A stretch of DNA of 7,614 bases from DASXMX01 sp036794395 (GCA_036794395.1 DAIRGS010000341.1:1-7614); one strand, 5' to 3'; positions 1 through 6,535 are shown, numbered from the stretch's first letter. Program-made: numbers and translations. The notes: generated by a model from the sequence alone, not told the origin.

Positions 1-1178
1 GTGTTACCCCCACCGCCGAAGCCCCCACGATTGTTGTTCCCTCCGAACGTACCGCCCCGATTGGTCGATCCGGTGATCCCGGTTTGCTGGAACAGACCGT
101 TGAGGGTCTGCATCATGTCAATCGCCTGGCCGTTCTTTACGCGATAGAGAAAGAACGTTGAAGTTTCCTGTGGATTGGCATCCAGATCCTTCAACATTTT
201 GACGATTTTTTCGATGGATTTTTTGGGTCCGGAAACGACGACCGTATTGGTCCGCGTATCAGCCGCGGCTTGGACTGTTCCTTCGCTGCCCTCCTCCTGG
301 GCCTGGGCTCCGCCGGCGAAGAGCGCGGCGAACGGATTCCCACCGCCGGATCCACGGCCGCCGCCCCCGCCACCATTCCGACCCCCACCGCCACCACCGG
401 GTCCGCCTCTCCCAAAGCCGCCAAAACCAGGAAACCCGCCCTGCGGTTGTTGCTGCGGGCCGAACATGGTCGTGATCAACCGCGCCGTTGCATCGGCATC
501 GGCGTATTTCAATTGAATGACGCGCAGATCGCTATCCTCGGCACGATGCAGATTCATGCTGGTGATGATGGTCGCGATGCGCTTGATGGCATTTGACGTG
601 TCGGTAACAACCAGTGAATTGCTTGCGGCGTTGGCCATTAAGTTGGTGCTGGACGAGACAATGGGAGTCAGGTCCTGGCGCAGCTTGACGGCATCGAGAG
701 AGCCCACGGCCATGACCTGTGTTCGCAGGTCATCGGTATCTGGAATCGCTTCCGGGTCCGAGCCGTAGAACACCGGCGGCGCTTCCTTGGCGTGAGAGCG
801 GGTAAGGACCTTGAGAATCCTTCCCATCCTGACGATGACGAATTCCTTTGACTTGAGCGCGCTGTTGAGCACCTTGAGCGCTTCTTCGGCGGGAATGGGC
901 TGCTTGGCGATGACATCAACGCGCGTATCGTTGCCGGCTTCGTTGACGGCAATCTCGAATCCATAATCGCTGGAGAGCTTTTCGAGCACCGCCACGATTT
1001 GAGTATTATTGAAATTGAACGCTACCCGCGTGGTGGGCAAATCGCCAGGCTGCGACGTTGGGGCCGGCCTGGTTTCCTGTGCCCAGGCAAGCGGATTTGG
1101 TCCCTGGAGGGTGGCTCCAAAAACCGCTGTGGACAGCACCCACCGCAGGACCCTGCGTCGTTCCCTCTGCGCTAGCAT
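1..1178 (-). CDS. Secretin (GspD/PilQ-like) N-terminal part, runs off the window
   Basis: The reading frame is open from an ATG at 1178 to the window edge: 392 codons, no stop, C-terminus missing. Residues 1-34 form a Sec signal peptide: basic RERRR, a hydrophobic core, then AWA before QE. Residues 51-126 read as an N0/STN-like domain (VAFNFNNTQIVAVLEKLS, then KEFVIVRMGRILKVL). Residues 152-209 are a secretin N domain with the typical NSLVVTDTSNAIKRIATII strand-helix pattern. Residues 218-240 and 305-336 form a second N domain (TNTVVVSGPKKSIEKIVKML), split by a Gly-rich insert at about 247-281. A third begins at about 341 (FFLYRVKNGQAIDMMQTLNG) and enters another Gly/Asn-rich stretch. These modules build the periplasmic vestibule of outer-membrane secretins. 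The membrane barrel would lie beyond base 1. An AAAGG sits 8 bases before the ATG. Whether it serves type II secretion or a pilus cannot be decided here. Family call is firm, subtype is inference. Confidence 0.85.
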   Translation of the reverse strand, partial: MLAQRERRRVLRWVLSTAVFGATLQGPNPLAWAQETRPAPTSQPGDLPTTRVAFNFNNTQIVAVLEKLSSDYGFEIAVNEAGNDTRVDVIAKQPIPAEEALKVLNSALKSKEFVIVRMGRILKVLTRSHAKEAPPVFYGSDPEAIPDTDDLRTQVMAVGSLDAVKLRQDLTPIVSSSTNLMANAASNSLVVTDTSNAIKRIATIITSMNLHRAEDSDLRVIQLKYADADATARLITTMFGPQQQPQGGFPGFGGFGRGGPGGGGGGRNGGGGGGRGSGGGNPFAALFAGGAQAQEEGSEGTVQAAADTRTNTVVVSGPKKSIEKIVKMLKDLDANPQETSTFFLYRVKNGQAIDMMQTLNGLFQQTGITGSTNRGGTFGGNNNRGGFGGGGN

Positions 1179-1206
1179 GTGTTGGACCTTTCTGTGCCCG
1201 TGCGTA

Positions 1207-1226
1207 TCCGGAACGGTGATTCCGGA
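1207..1226. repeat. Perfect inverted repeat upstream of the secretin
   Basis: TCCGGAA, a six-base spacer, then TTCCGGA. The arms match perfectly over 7 bases. The element starts 28 bases upstream of the secretin ATG, so it is either a hairpin in the 5' leader or an operator for a dimeric regulator. No T-run follows, so it is not a terminator. Confidence 0.6.
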
Positions 1227-1303
1227 CAATTCGCCTCGAAGTTGTGGACAGTCCCCCCGCCGCCGATGCCGCTGAACTACCACGGCAAGTCAATGCACTA
1301 CTC

Positions 1304-1334
1304 AAACAAGACAAGGCCAATCCGCCTATTGGCC
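1304..1334 (-). terminator. Terminator-like hairpin at the end of the GspC-like gene
   Basis: On the minus strand the sequence reads GGCCAAT, loop AGGCGG, ATTGGCC, then the T-rich tail TTGTCTTGTTT. The stem is a perfect 7 base pairs and the TAG stop of the upstream gene begins at the stem-loop junction. The tail is interrupted by G and C, so termination may be partial. If it works, it would lower secretin expression relative to the GspC-like gene or make the secretin need its own promoter. Confidence 0.5.
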
Positions 1335-2210
1335 GAGTTCCAAAGCGCGGCGGCGTCGCATCATGTCCGCCACCTCTTCATCCGTAGTTGTTCCAGTTGC
1401 GGACGTGACGTTGACCGCTGATGCACCGGTTGCCGCGCTGGCGGTCGGCCCGCCCGAAGTCGCCACGCTGGTCGGGGTCAAACGTTCGCCCGCGTCGAGA
1501 TTGACGCCGATCGTGATCATCCGCCGGCCGCCGTTCTTTTCCACGATGATGTGCTCAAGCGTGATCTCGGTCACACGGGCGCCATTGCTGGTTAACAGGT
1601 CGCCTTCACCCACCCAGGTGGGCGGCTTGGAAGAACTGCTCGTATCCTCAATGTTGGCCAAATATCGCGTACCTTCCCGCATCGCGCCTCGCAAAACCAA
1701 AGCTGAAACGGTCGCAGTTGGGAAGACGGCGGGGTTCGTCTGAGTGTCAGGTTGATAGGCAACGTGATTTTTGGAGAAAATGCTCTTGGTCATCAAGAGT
1801 GAGAATTCCTTGGGCAGGGGCTGGGCTTGATACGTGATCGGGCCCGTCATGACCGGGATCGTGTAGGAAAGCGGCTTGGACGTCTCGACCTTCGGCGCAG
1901 GCGTGGGGGCAACTACGGTTCGATCGGCAGAGGAGGAACCGTTGTCGGAGTTGAATCGCTGGCGATTGCGGCCACCGTTTTGGCTATTGTCGCCATTATT
2001 GTTATTGCCCCCGTTATTGAAGCCGCCGTTCTGCCCACCCCCGTTGTTGCCACCGAACTGGCGGTTCTGGCGATTGCCGCCGCCGAACTGCTGATTGCCG
2101 CCCTGTTGACCAAATCCGCCGCCGCCATTCTGGCGATCCTGCGCGGAAGCAGTGACGGCCGAAGCGGTCATCAGTAGTGCGGTTGCCAGCATTTTTTGAA
2201 ATCTTCGCAT
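1326..2210 (-). CDS. Exported protein with GspC/PilP-like domain
   Basis: The product has 294 residues. The start is the ATG at 2210: it follows a GAGAGAGAG purine run and opens directly into a signal peptide (RRFQK, then a hydrophobic stretch, ASA at 21-23). A GTG at 2279 would add 23 charged residues ahead of the signal and is less likely. Residues 29-88 are Gly/Asn/Gln-rich and probably disordered. Residues 168-238 form the one ordered module, with LVLRGAMREG, an ATP-free all-beta pattern, WVGEGDLL, then ARVTEITLEHIIVEKNGGRRMI. This resembles the homology region of GspC and PilP, periplasmic proteins that contact the secretin N0 domain. The tail (240-294) is Ser/Thr/Ala-rich and ends in a basic helix. 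The gene lies 147 bases upstream of a secretin, which fits that partnership. Unlike classical GspC it seems to have a cleavable signal rather than a retained anchor. Domain call is from pattern memory. Confidence 0.75.
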   Translation of the reverse strand: MRRFQKMLATALLMTASAVTASAQDRQNGGGGFGQQGGNQQFGGGNRQNRQFGGNNGGGQNGGFNNGGNNNNGDNSQNGGRNRQRFNSDNGSSSADRTVVAPTPAPKVETSKPLSYTIPVMTGPITYQAQPLPKEFSLLMTKSIFSKNHVAYQPDTQTNPAVFPTATVSALVLRGAMREGTRYLANIEDTSSSSKPPTWVGEGDLLTSNGARVTEITLEHIIVEKNGGRRMITIGVNLDAGERLTPTSVATSGGPTASAATGASAVNVTSATGTTTDEEVADMMRRRRALELGQ

Positions 2211-2309
2211 GACCGTCGCTCTCTCTCGTTTCAAGTACGAAATGTCTAATTTACATCGGCCGGGAAACTCATTGGCCACTCATCAACCGCATGCACTCTC
2301 GTCCGGCGG

Positions 2310-2852
2310 CTAATTCAATAATCCCGACATCACCAGCAGCGCCTCCTGGCGGGCGGTGAGAACCTCACGAAGGTGATCCTGGGCTTTGGACAGATCTGCC
2401 TGGGATTTCGATCGCGCCTCGCGAAGTGCCTCCAGCTTGGACTTGATGTTGTCCGACTTGGCTTCCTTACTGCTCAGGCTCTCCCGAAGTTCACGAGCAG
2501 CCTGTTGAACCGGCGAGGAGGTTGTTTCGACCGGGGTCGCCGAAGCTCCGCGGCGCCTGCCACGTCCTCCACCTGCACCACCTGAGGGCCTGGAATTCGA
2601 TTCACGCTGAAGCTCTTGAACCTTTTGGACTCGCGGCTCCAGAACCTTCCATTCATCGTCCGAGGCACCCAATTGTTCTTTCACGCGGTTCAGCTGAGCG
2701 ACCTGAAAAGAACCTCGCCCGCCGCGGCCAGATTCTACATCGCGGGCACTATCTTTGGTTCGCGTGGTCGGTTCGGCCTGCCGTGCAATGCCTAACCCGG
2801 GCCAAACGGCCAAAGCAAGAGCAGCGACAGCAAACCACGATTTCCGCCTCAC
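2310..2852 (-). CDS. Secreted helical protein, first gene of the secretin operon
   Basis: The product has 180 residues. The start is a GTG at 2852 preceded by GGAGAG at a spacing of about 6; an upstream ATG in another frame hits a stop at once. Residues 1-24 are a signal peptide (MRRKSW, hydrophobic Ala/Leu stretch, GIA before RQ). A helical segment at about 51-84 (LGASDDEWKVLEPRVQKVQEL) is followed by an Arg/Gly-rich linker (88-104) and a long amphipathic helical region (115-172, LREARSKSQADLSKAQDHLREVL), ending TARQEALLVMSGLLN. The layout of signal peptide plus charged helices recalls Spy/CpxP-like periplasmic proteins, but I see no clear LTxxQ motif, so function is unknown. It sits 99 bases ahead of the GspC-like gene on the same strand and shares its Gly/Arg-rich linker style. 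It is probably cotranscribed with it and the secretin. Confidence 0.75.
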   Translation of the reverse strand: MRRKSWFAVAALALAVWPGLGIARQAEPTTRTKDSARDVESGRGGRGSFQVAQLNRVKEQLGASDDEWKVLEPRVQKVQELQRESNSRPSGGAGGGRGRRRGASATPVETTSSPVQQAARELRESLSSKEAKSDNIKSKLEALREARSKSQADLSKAQDHLREVLTARQEALLVMSGLLN

Positions 2853-2991
2853 GCGCGTCTCTCCATTGCGACCTGGGCGCTCGAATCGGCATCATTGTCG
2901 GACTTGTTCGATTGCGTCCGATGCACATATGAGTCGCCCGTGGTGCCTGCCTGGGATTAGTAGCGCAAACCGTCTGCATTCTTCCCGGTGA

Positions 2992-3021
2992 ATTACACTT
3001 GCCCTGCCTTGGCGCTGCCAA
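2992..3021 (-). promoter_or_regulatory. Sigma-70 type promoter for the secretin operon
   Basis: On the minus strand TTGGCA (3021-3016) is followed after 18 bases by TGTAAT (2997-2992). Each box matches consensus at five of six positions. A start near 2984 would give a leader of about 130 bases before the GTG at 2852. It is the best match I found in the divergent region, which otherwise (2853-3157) holds no gene. Confidence 0.45.
3009..3021. repeat. Palindrome overlapping the secretin-operon -35 box
   Basis: TTGGC, GCT, GCCAA: a perfect inverted repeat with 5-base arms. It covers the predicted -35 box, so a protein bound here would block or modulate the minus-strand promoter. The operator role is inference from position only. 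Confidence 0.4.
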
Positions 3022-3157
3022 AATGTCGGATTTTGGCGGATTTGATGTGTTCAACGGCTTCATTCGCTGGAAGAACTGGAGTTGGGCTGGGTACTAAGCC
3101 CGTGTTAGCACGAGGATCGGCCAGCAGACCATTTCTCACTACGGTTCGCGGAGAATT

Positions 3158-3709
3158 ATGGATGTCGCACAGATTGAACTGGTGAGGCGAGCCCAACTGA
3201 AAGACGCAACAGCGTTTGCAGAGTTGGTGCAAATTTATCAGCGGATGTGCCTTTCGGTGGCGTTTAAGGTGTTGAGCGATGCCTCTTCCGCCGGTGACGT
3301 TACGCAGGACGCATTTATTAAGGCGTGGGACCGCTTGGTCAGTTTGCGGGAGCCGAGCCATTTTGGCACATGGCTTTGCGGAATCGTGCGTAACCTCGCG
3401 GTAGACCGTGTTCGACGACGCCGCCGGGCTGAGACATTGGGGCCGGGCTGCATTCCCGCCAAAGCACATCGGTGGACGATCGACCCGGTCGATGATATTT
3501 GCCGTCGTGAGTCGCAAGACATGATTGCAGGGGCACTTGCAGACTTGGACGACACGGCCCGAACCGCGCTCACCATGCGATATTACGACCGCTTGCCCAG
3601 CAAACAGATCGCACGCGTACTGGGGATTTCACCCGATGCGGTGGATATGCGGCTGATCCGAGCGCGCAAGCGGCTGAAGGCCGCCCTGCCGCAACTCAAA
3701 ACCGCATAG
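3158..3709 (+). CDS. ECF-type RNA polymerase sigma factor
   Basis: The product has 183 residues, a usual length for extracytoplasmic-function sigma factors. GGAG lies four bases before the ATG. Region 2 spans about residues 14-92, with the core-binding signature DVTQDAFIKAW (47-57) and the -10 recognition part HFGTWLCGIVRNLAVDRVRRRRR. Region 4 spans about 122-177, with RTALTMRYYDRLPSKQIARVLGISPDAVDMRLIRARKRL forming the -35 helix-turn-helix. There is no region 1 or 3, as expected for the class. The gene is divergent from the three-gene secretin operon across 305 bases, so it could control that operon or itself, but the sequence does not prove it. No anti-sigma factor with a zinc-binding motif or membrane segment follows. 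Regulation may therefore depend on a distant partner or on transcription alone. Family call is secure; target genes are unknown. Confidence 0.94.
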   Translation: MDVAQIELVRRAQLKDATAFAELVQIYQRMCLSVAFKVLSDASSAGDVTQDAFIKAWDRLVSLREPSHFGTWLCGIVRNLAVDRVRRRRRAETLGPGCIPAKAHRWTIDPVDDICRRESQDMIAGALADLDDTARTALTMRYYDRLPSKQIARVLGISPDAVDMRLIRARKRLKAALPQLKTA

Positions 3710-3731
3710 GGGGCTTCAACCCTTTCGCAGC

Positions 3732-4013
3732 ATGGCTTGGCTTTGTACGTTACCGCCTATGGTTCGATATTTTGATGAGTGCAAGTGGGCGGATGTCGGC
3801 GACGGCATGATCTTCCAGTTCGTCGACGGCGAGGGGAACATTTTCTCCGAAATCGCATTGATGAACTCAGATGGACAGCTCTGGAAGTTCGAAGTCATGC
3901 TGCCCGAGCGGAATCAGGTGAACGGCACCAATCCGGCTGCCATTGTTTCCACCCAGGCGGCGGCGCGGCGAATCGCCGAGACGATCCTGCTGAGCACGAT
4001 TGTTACGCGATAA
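3732..4013 (+). CDS. Hypothetical protein downstream of the sigma factor
   Basis: The product has 93 residues and I do not recognise the family. The ATG at 3732 lies 22 bases after the sigma factor stop, on the same strand, so cotranscription is likely. A second ATG at 3759 (MVRYFDECKW) may be the true start, because residues 1-9 look unlike the rest; neither has a clear Shine-Dalgarno sequence. From residue 10 on, the protein reads as a small folded domain: alternating beta-like segments (MIFQFVDGEGNIFSEIALMNSDGQLWKFEVML), then a C-terminal helix (TQAAARRIAETILLS). It has no signal peptide, membrane segment or CxxC motif, so it is not an obvious anti-sigma factor. Codon choice favours G or C in third position like its neighbours, which supports coding. 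Confidence 0.6.
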   Translation: MAWLCTLPPMVRYFDECKWADVGDGMIFQFVDGEGNIFSEIALMNSDGQLWKFEVMLPERNQVNGTNPAAIVSTQAAARRIAETILLSTIVTR

Positions 4014-4071
4014 TGCGGTTGCCGGTATATCGGGGGCGAGTCGCCTGATGATCGGTTGTACGCAAGGTGTG

Positions 4072-4099
4072 TTGCTCCCGGAGCCACAGTCCGTAGAAT
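4072..4099 (+). promoter_or_regulatory. Possible promoter for the 157-residue gene and the lyase
   Basis: TTGCTC, 16 bases, TAGAAT, ending 21 bases before the ATG at 4121. The -10 box is good but the -35 box is weak. It lies in the 107-base gap after the hypothetical gene, where a promoter is expected. Confidence 0.3.
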
Positions 4100-4120
4100 T
4101 GCGCGCAGGAGCACCGACCG

Positions 4121-4594
4121 ATGGCGAAATCAAAACCGAAATCTGAAAACCCCAAAGCATCAAGCGAAGTCGCGAAAGAGTCTAAGCCCAAGGTCGAGGC
4201 GAAAAAGACAGCCGCCGTGCCGGCATCACCGGCATCAACTGCCGGGAAGGCGAAGAAGCCGGCGACCAAAAGCCCCGCCCAGCCTGGCGGCATGCCGATG
4301 ATCGATACATCGCTGGCAGCCCAGGCGGCGGCCAAGATGGTCGCAAATCGTGACTTTCTGCATCCAACCAAACCTCAGGCGAGCGGGGGAAAAAAAGAGA
4401 GCGGCTCGTTCAAACAACTCAAAGACAGTTTCCACAAGCCTGCGGTTCAAGGCCCGGGTGGTGTACTGACGCAGCAAAACTCGCAGAAGAAAACAAGTAC
4501 CGGCTTCGACGGGCGAAAGCTGGTCGGGCATAACCAGACGTTCGGCGCGGATGTAAACCGAGCAGGTGTGCCGCGTCGAACCGGCGGGGGATGA
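4121..4594 (+). CDS. Lys/Ala-rich basic protein, conserved C-terminal motif
   Basis: The product has 157 residues. AGGAG lies nine bases before the ATG, a strong site. Residues 1-55 are Lys/Ala/Pro/Ser-rich with repeated short KPK and KAKKPATKS stretches, similar to histone-H1-like or other disordered basic tails. Residues 60-78 form a short Ala-rich helix (MIDTSLAAQAAAKMVANR). The C-terminal part has SFKQLKDSFHKPA and ends GRKLVGHNQTFGADVNRAGVPRRTGGG. I associate this GHNQTFGAD and GVPRRT signature with small planctomycete proteins of unknown function, from memory only. There is no signal peptide or membrane segment, so it is probably cytoplasmic; the basic tail could bind nucleic acid. The stop is followed after four bases by the GTG of the N-acetylneuraminate lyase, so the two are cotranscribed and probably translationally coupled. 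Confidence 0.75.
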   Translation: MAKSKPKSENPKASSEVAKESKPKVEAKKTAAVPASPASTAGKAKKPATKSPAQPGGMPMIDTSLAAQAAAKMVANRDFLHPTKPQASGGKKESGSFKQLKDSFHKPAVQGPGGVLTQQNSQKKTSTGFDGRKLVGHNQTFGADVNRAGVPRRTGGG

Positions 4595-4598
4595 GCCG

Positions 4599-5516
4599 GT
4601 GACCCCGCTGAACGCCACAGGGCTGATTGCGGCAACCTTCACCGCGTTCCATTCAGATGGAGAGCTGAATCTCGATCAGATTGAACGCCAGGCCGAGGCG
4701 TTGGCGCGCGTTGGAATCGTCGGCGCATTCGTCTGCGGCACCACCGGGGAAGGCCAGACTCTCAGCAACCAAGAACGGCAGCGCGTGCTTGAGCGATGGT
4801 GTGCCGTCGCGCCCAAAGACTTCCGAATTATTGCCCACGTGGGGCATGTGAGCCTCGCCGAGGCCGCAGCGCTGGCCAGGCACGCCGCAAAATGCGGCGT
4901 GGCGGGTATCGCGGCGATACCGCCCTACTTCTTTAAATCGCAAAATGTCGACGACATCCTCACCTGCGCCGCCAAAGTCGCCGCCGCGGCGCCCAACCTT
5001 CCATTTTACTATTACCATTTTCCGGTGATGTCGGGGATTTCCATTGCGGCCTCGGAGCTGCTCCGGCAGGGCATCGACCGAATCCCAAACCTCTGTGGCC
5101 TGAAGTTCACCGACGACAACCTGATGGAATTCGAACGCTGCATTGCCGTGGCGGCGGGTCGGATGGATCTGTTTCTTGGTCGCGAAGGCATGATGCTGGC
5201 GGGCATGGCGATGGGCGGGAAGGCTTCGATCGGCAGCTCGCTGAATTTCGCCGCCCCGGTGTATGGCCGGCTTCGTGCGGCTTTTGAGGCCGGGGATATC
5301 GCTCGCGCGCGTCAGGAACAGGCCAAGGCCAACTCGATGCTCGCGATTTTTCTCCGATTCGGCGGCCTTCGCGCCCAGAAGGCCGCGACGAACATGGTCG
5401 GTCCCGATTGCGGGCCTGTCCGGCCATCGCTTCGTCCGCTGGGCGATTCCGAACTTGCATCCATGCGAAAAGAGCTGGAAGCCGTCGGCTTTTTCGACTT
5501 CATACGACCTGCGTGA
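4599..5516 (+). CDS. nanA: N-acetylneuraminate lyase (DapA/NanA family)
   Basis: The product has 305 residues. It belongs to the class I aldolases that split N-acetylneuraminate into N-acetylmannosamine and pyruvate through a lysine Schiff base in a cytoplasmic TIM barrel. Visible landmarks: GLIAATFTAF at the first strand, pyruvate-binding GTTGEG (47-52), IIAHVGHVSLAEA (78-90), the catalytic tyrosine in PFYYYHFPVMSG (135-146, probably Y139), and the Schiff-base lysine K169 in GLKFTDDN. The AAAAPNLPFYYYH stretch is closer to vertebrate NPL than to E. coli NanA. I chose the GTG at 4599: it starts shortly before the first strand, follows GGCGGGGGA, and gives the usual family length. A GTG at 4566 would add 11 residues and overlap the previous gene. 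A dihydrodipicolinate synthase or other keto-acid aldolase is the alternative, but the motifs favour sialic acid. No transporter or epimerase is next to it. Confidence 0.92.
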   Translation: MTPLNATGLIAATFTAFHSDGELNLDQIERQAEALARVGIVGAFVCGTTGEGQTLSNQERQRVLERWCAVAPKDFRIIAHVGHVSLAEAAALARHAAKCGVAGIAAIPPYFFKSQNVDDILTCAAKVAAAAPNLPFYYYHFPVMSGISIAASELLRQGIDRIPNLCGLKFTDDNLMEFERCIAVAAGRMDLFLGREGMMLAGMAMGGKASIGSSLNFAAPVYGRLRAAFEAGDIARARQEQAKANSMLAIFLRFGGLRAQKAATNMVGPDCGPVRPSLRPLGDSELASMRKELEAVGFFDFIRPA

Positions 5517-5769
5517 TTTCGATCGAAGTGATGGTCCGCGGATCAAAATCAATCCGCTGCTCAAATTGCCCCGCCAAGCCAACCTTATCCAGCGCGATAA
5601 TCCATCCTTGCTCGATAATCATTTGTTCGACAATGCGCCCATCTGCAAGGGTCGCTTTGCAGACGGCGGTGTATTTCCGTTTCGGGACGCCATGGGCGAT
5701 CAGAAACTGCCGCCATTCTTCAGGCAGTACCTTGGCGAGCCGGTTTCGGGGCGGGGTGCGGGAGTGCAT
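5500..5769 (-). CDS. Small conserved hypothetical protein, convergent with the lyase
   Basis: The product has 89 residues from the ATG at 5769; a TTG at 5787 could add six. It starts with a short basic tail, then a helix (LPEEWRQFLIAHG), then a beta-rich part (KRKYTAVCKATLADGRIVEQMIIEQGWIIALD, then FEQRIDFDPRTITSIEI). The alternation of charged and hydrophobic residues and the GC-rich third positions argue for a real gene. I recall similar small proteins in planctomycetes but know no function. Its last 17 bases overlap the end of the lyase on the opposite strand. No Shine-Dalgarno sequence precedes the ATG. The predicted -10 TATAAC ends seven bases before it, so the transcript may be leaderless. 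It shares a 49-base divergent gap with the Uma2 gene. Confidence 0.75.
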   Translation of the reverse strand: MHSRTPPRNRLAKVLPEEWRQFLIAHGVPKRKYTAVCKATLADGRIVEQMIIEQGWIIALDKVGLAGQFEQRIDFDPRTITSIEITQVV

Positions 5770-5775
5770 TTGGCA

Positions 5776-5784
5776 TGTTATAAT
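5776..5784. promoter_or_regulatory. Symmetric -10 element, possibly bidirectional promoter
   Basis: The plus strand reads TGTTATAAT, an extended -10 with a perfect TATAAT at 5779-5784, about 35 bases before the Uma2 ATG. The minus strand of the same bases reads TATAAC (5782-5777), which would start transcription at about 5770, at or next to the ATG of the small minus gene. No good -35 box is seen on either side. The element lies in the only gap between two divergent genes. Confidence 0.5.
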
Positions 5785-5818
5785 CAAAGAGACTTGGCCA
5801 CGCTTGGCATTTAAGCTT

Positions 5819-6472
5819 ATGACGATTCATCACCCCATCCGTGCGCGACGTTCTCCGAAATTGGGTGAACCCACCTGGGATATTGCACAACTCTACCCCA
5901 CGCAGGGTACTTGGACCGTCGAACAGTATTTGAATCTGAATACCAATCACCTCGTGGAGTTCAGCGATGGTGTACTCGAGTTTCTCCCGATGCCAACGGA
6001 ATTCCATCAATGTCTGATGTTGTTTCTATACAACGCGCTGAGCACTTTCGTCAGCTCAAGAGGGCTTGGAATGGTATTGGCCGCTCCAATGAAGGTTCGT
6101 ATCAACTCTCGTAAATACCGCGAGCCGGATGTGCTGCTCATGCTCTCGGCCAACGCGCAGCGTCGGCGCAATAAATTTTGGGAAGGCGCCGACCTGGTCA
6201 TGGAAGTGGTGAGCCCGGACGATCCAAGCCGCGACTTCGAGGATAAGCGAGAACACTATGCCTTGGCCGGCATTCCTGAGTACTGGATTATCGACCCCGA
6301 ACGCCGCGAGATCATCGTTCTCACGCTTAGAGGCAAACGATATATTGAGCGTGGCGCGTATGGCATGGGCCGTCGTGCGACTTCGGGGCTGCTGAAAGGT
6401 TTCGGCGTAGACGTATCGAAGCTTTTTAAGTCCGCCGACGCGGCAAGAGCGTCTGGCGGATCGGACGATTAA
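5819..6472 (+). CDS. Uma2-family PD-(D/E)xK nuclease-like protein
   Basis: The product has 217 residues, slightly longer than most Uma2 (DUF820) proteins. The open frame extends far upstream, but that part is antisense to the preceding small gene and lacks coding character; the ATG at 5819 begins the protein that fits the family. Visible motifs: helix WTVEQYLNL, VEFSDGVLEFLPMPT, PMKVRINSRKYREPDVLLM with D104, ADLVMEVVSPDD with E129, then DFEDKREHYALAGIPEYWIIDP with K143, Y147, Y155 and W156. The Asp, Glu and downstream Lys match the nuclease-like core of the family, so activity is possible. The biological role is not established; multiple copies per genome are common in cyanobacteria and planctomycetes. 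No obvious Shine-Dalgarno precedes the ATG. The C-terminal 15 residues are Ala/Ser/Gly-rich and probably flexible. Confidence 0.92.
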   Translation: MTIHHPIRARRSPKLGEPTWDIAQLYPTQGTWTVEQYLNLNTNHLVEFSDGVLEFLPMPTEFHQCLMLFLYNALSTFVSSRGLGMVLAAPMKVRINSRKYREPDVLLMLSANAQRRRNKFWEGADLVMEVVSPDDPSRDFEDKREHYALAGIPEYWIIDPERREIIVLTLRGKRYIERGAYGMGRRATSGLLKGFGVDVSKLFKSADAARASGGSDD

Positions 6473-6535
6473 TCCACCGCGCAGCCTTCGGTCGCCGTCA
6501 TATTGATTTCATCCGCGGCTTGGGGATCGCGCCGG

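Noticed and set aside
2211..2279. GTG start adding 23 residues to the GspC-like protein
   Set aside because: It would put charged residues in front of a clear signal peptide. The ATG at 2210 has a purine-rich ribosome site.
4014..4071. Terminator at GGCGAGTCGCC after the 93-residue gene
   Set aside because: The palindrome leaves almost no loop and no T-run follows.
4653..5582. Minus-strand open frame of 309 codons
   Set aside because: It lies antisense to the N-acetylneuraminate lyase, whose active-site motifs prove the plus strand. It is a shadow of GC-rich codons.
5408..5818. Upstream extension of the Uma2 open frame
   Set aside because: It is antisense to the small minus gene and overlaps the end of the lyase. 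The family homology begins after the ATG at 5819.
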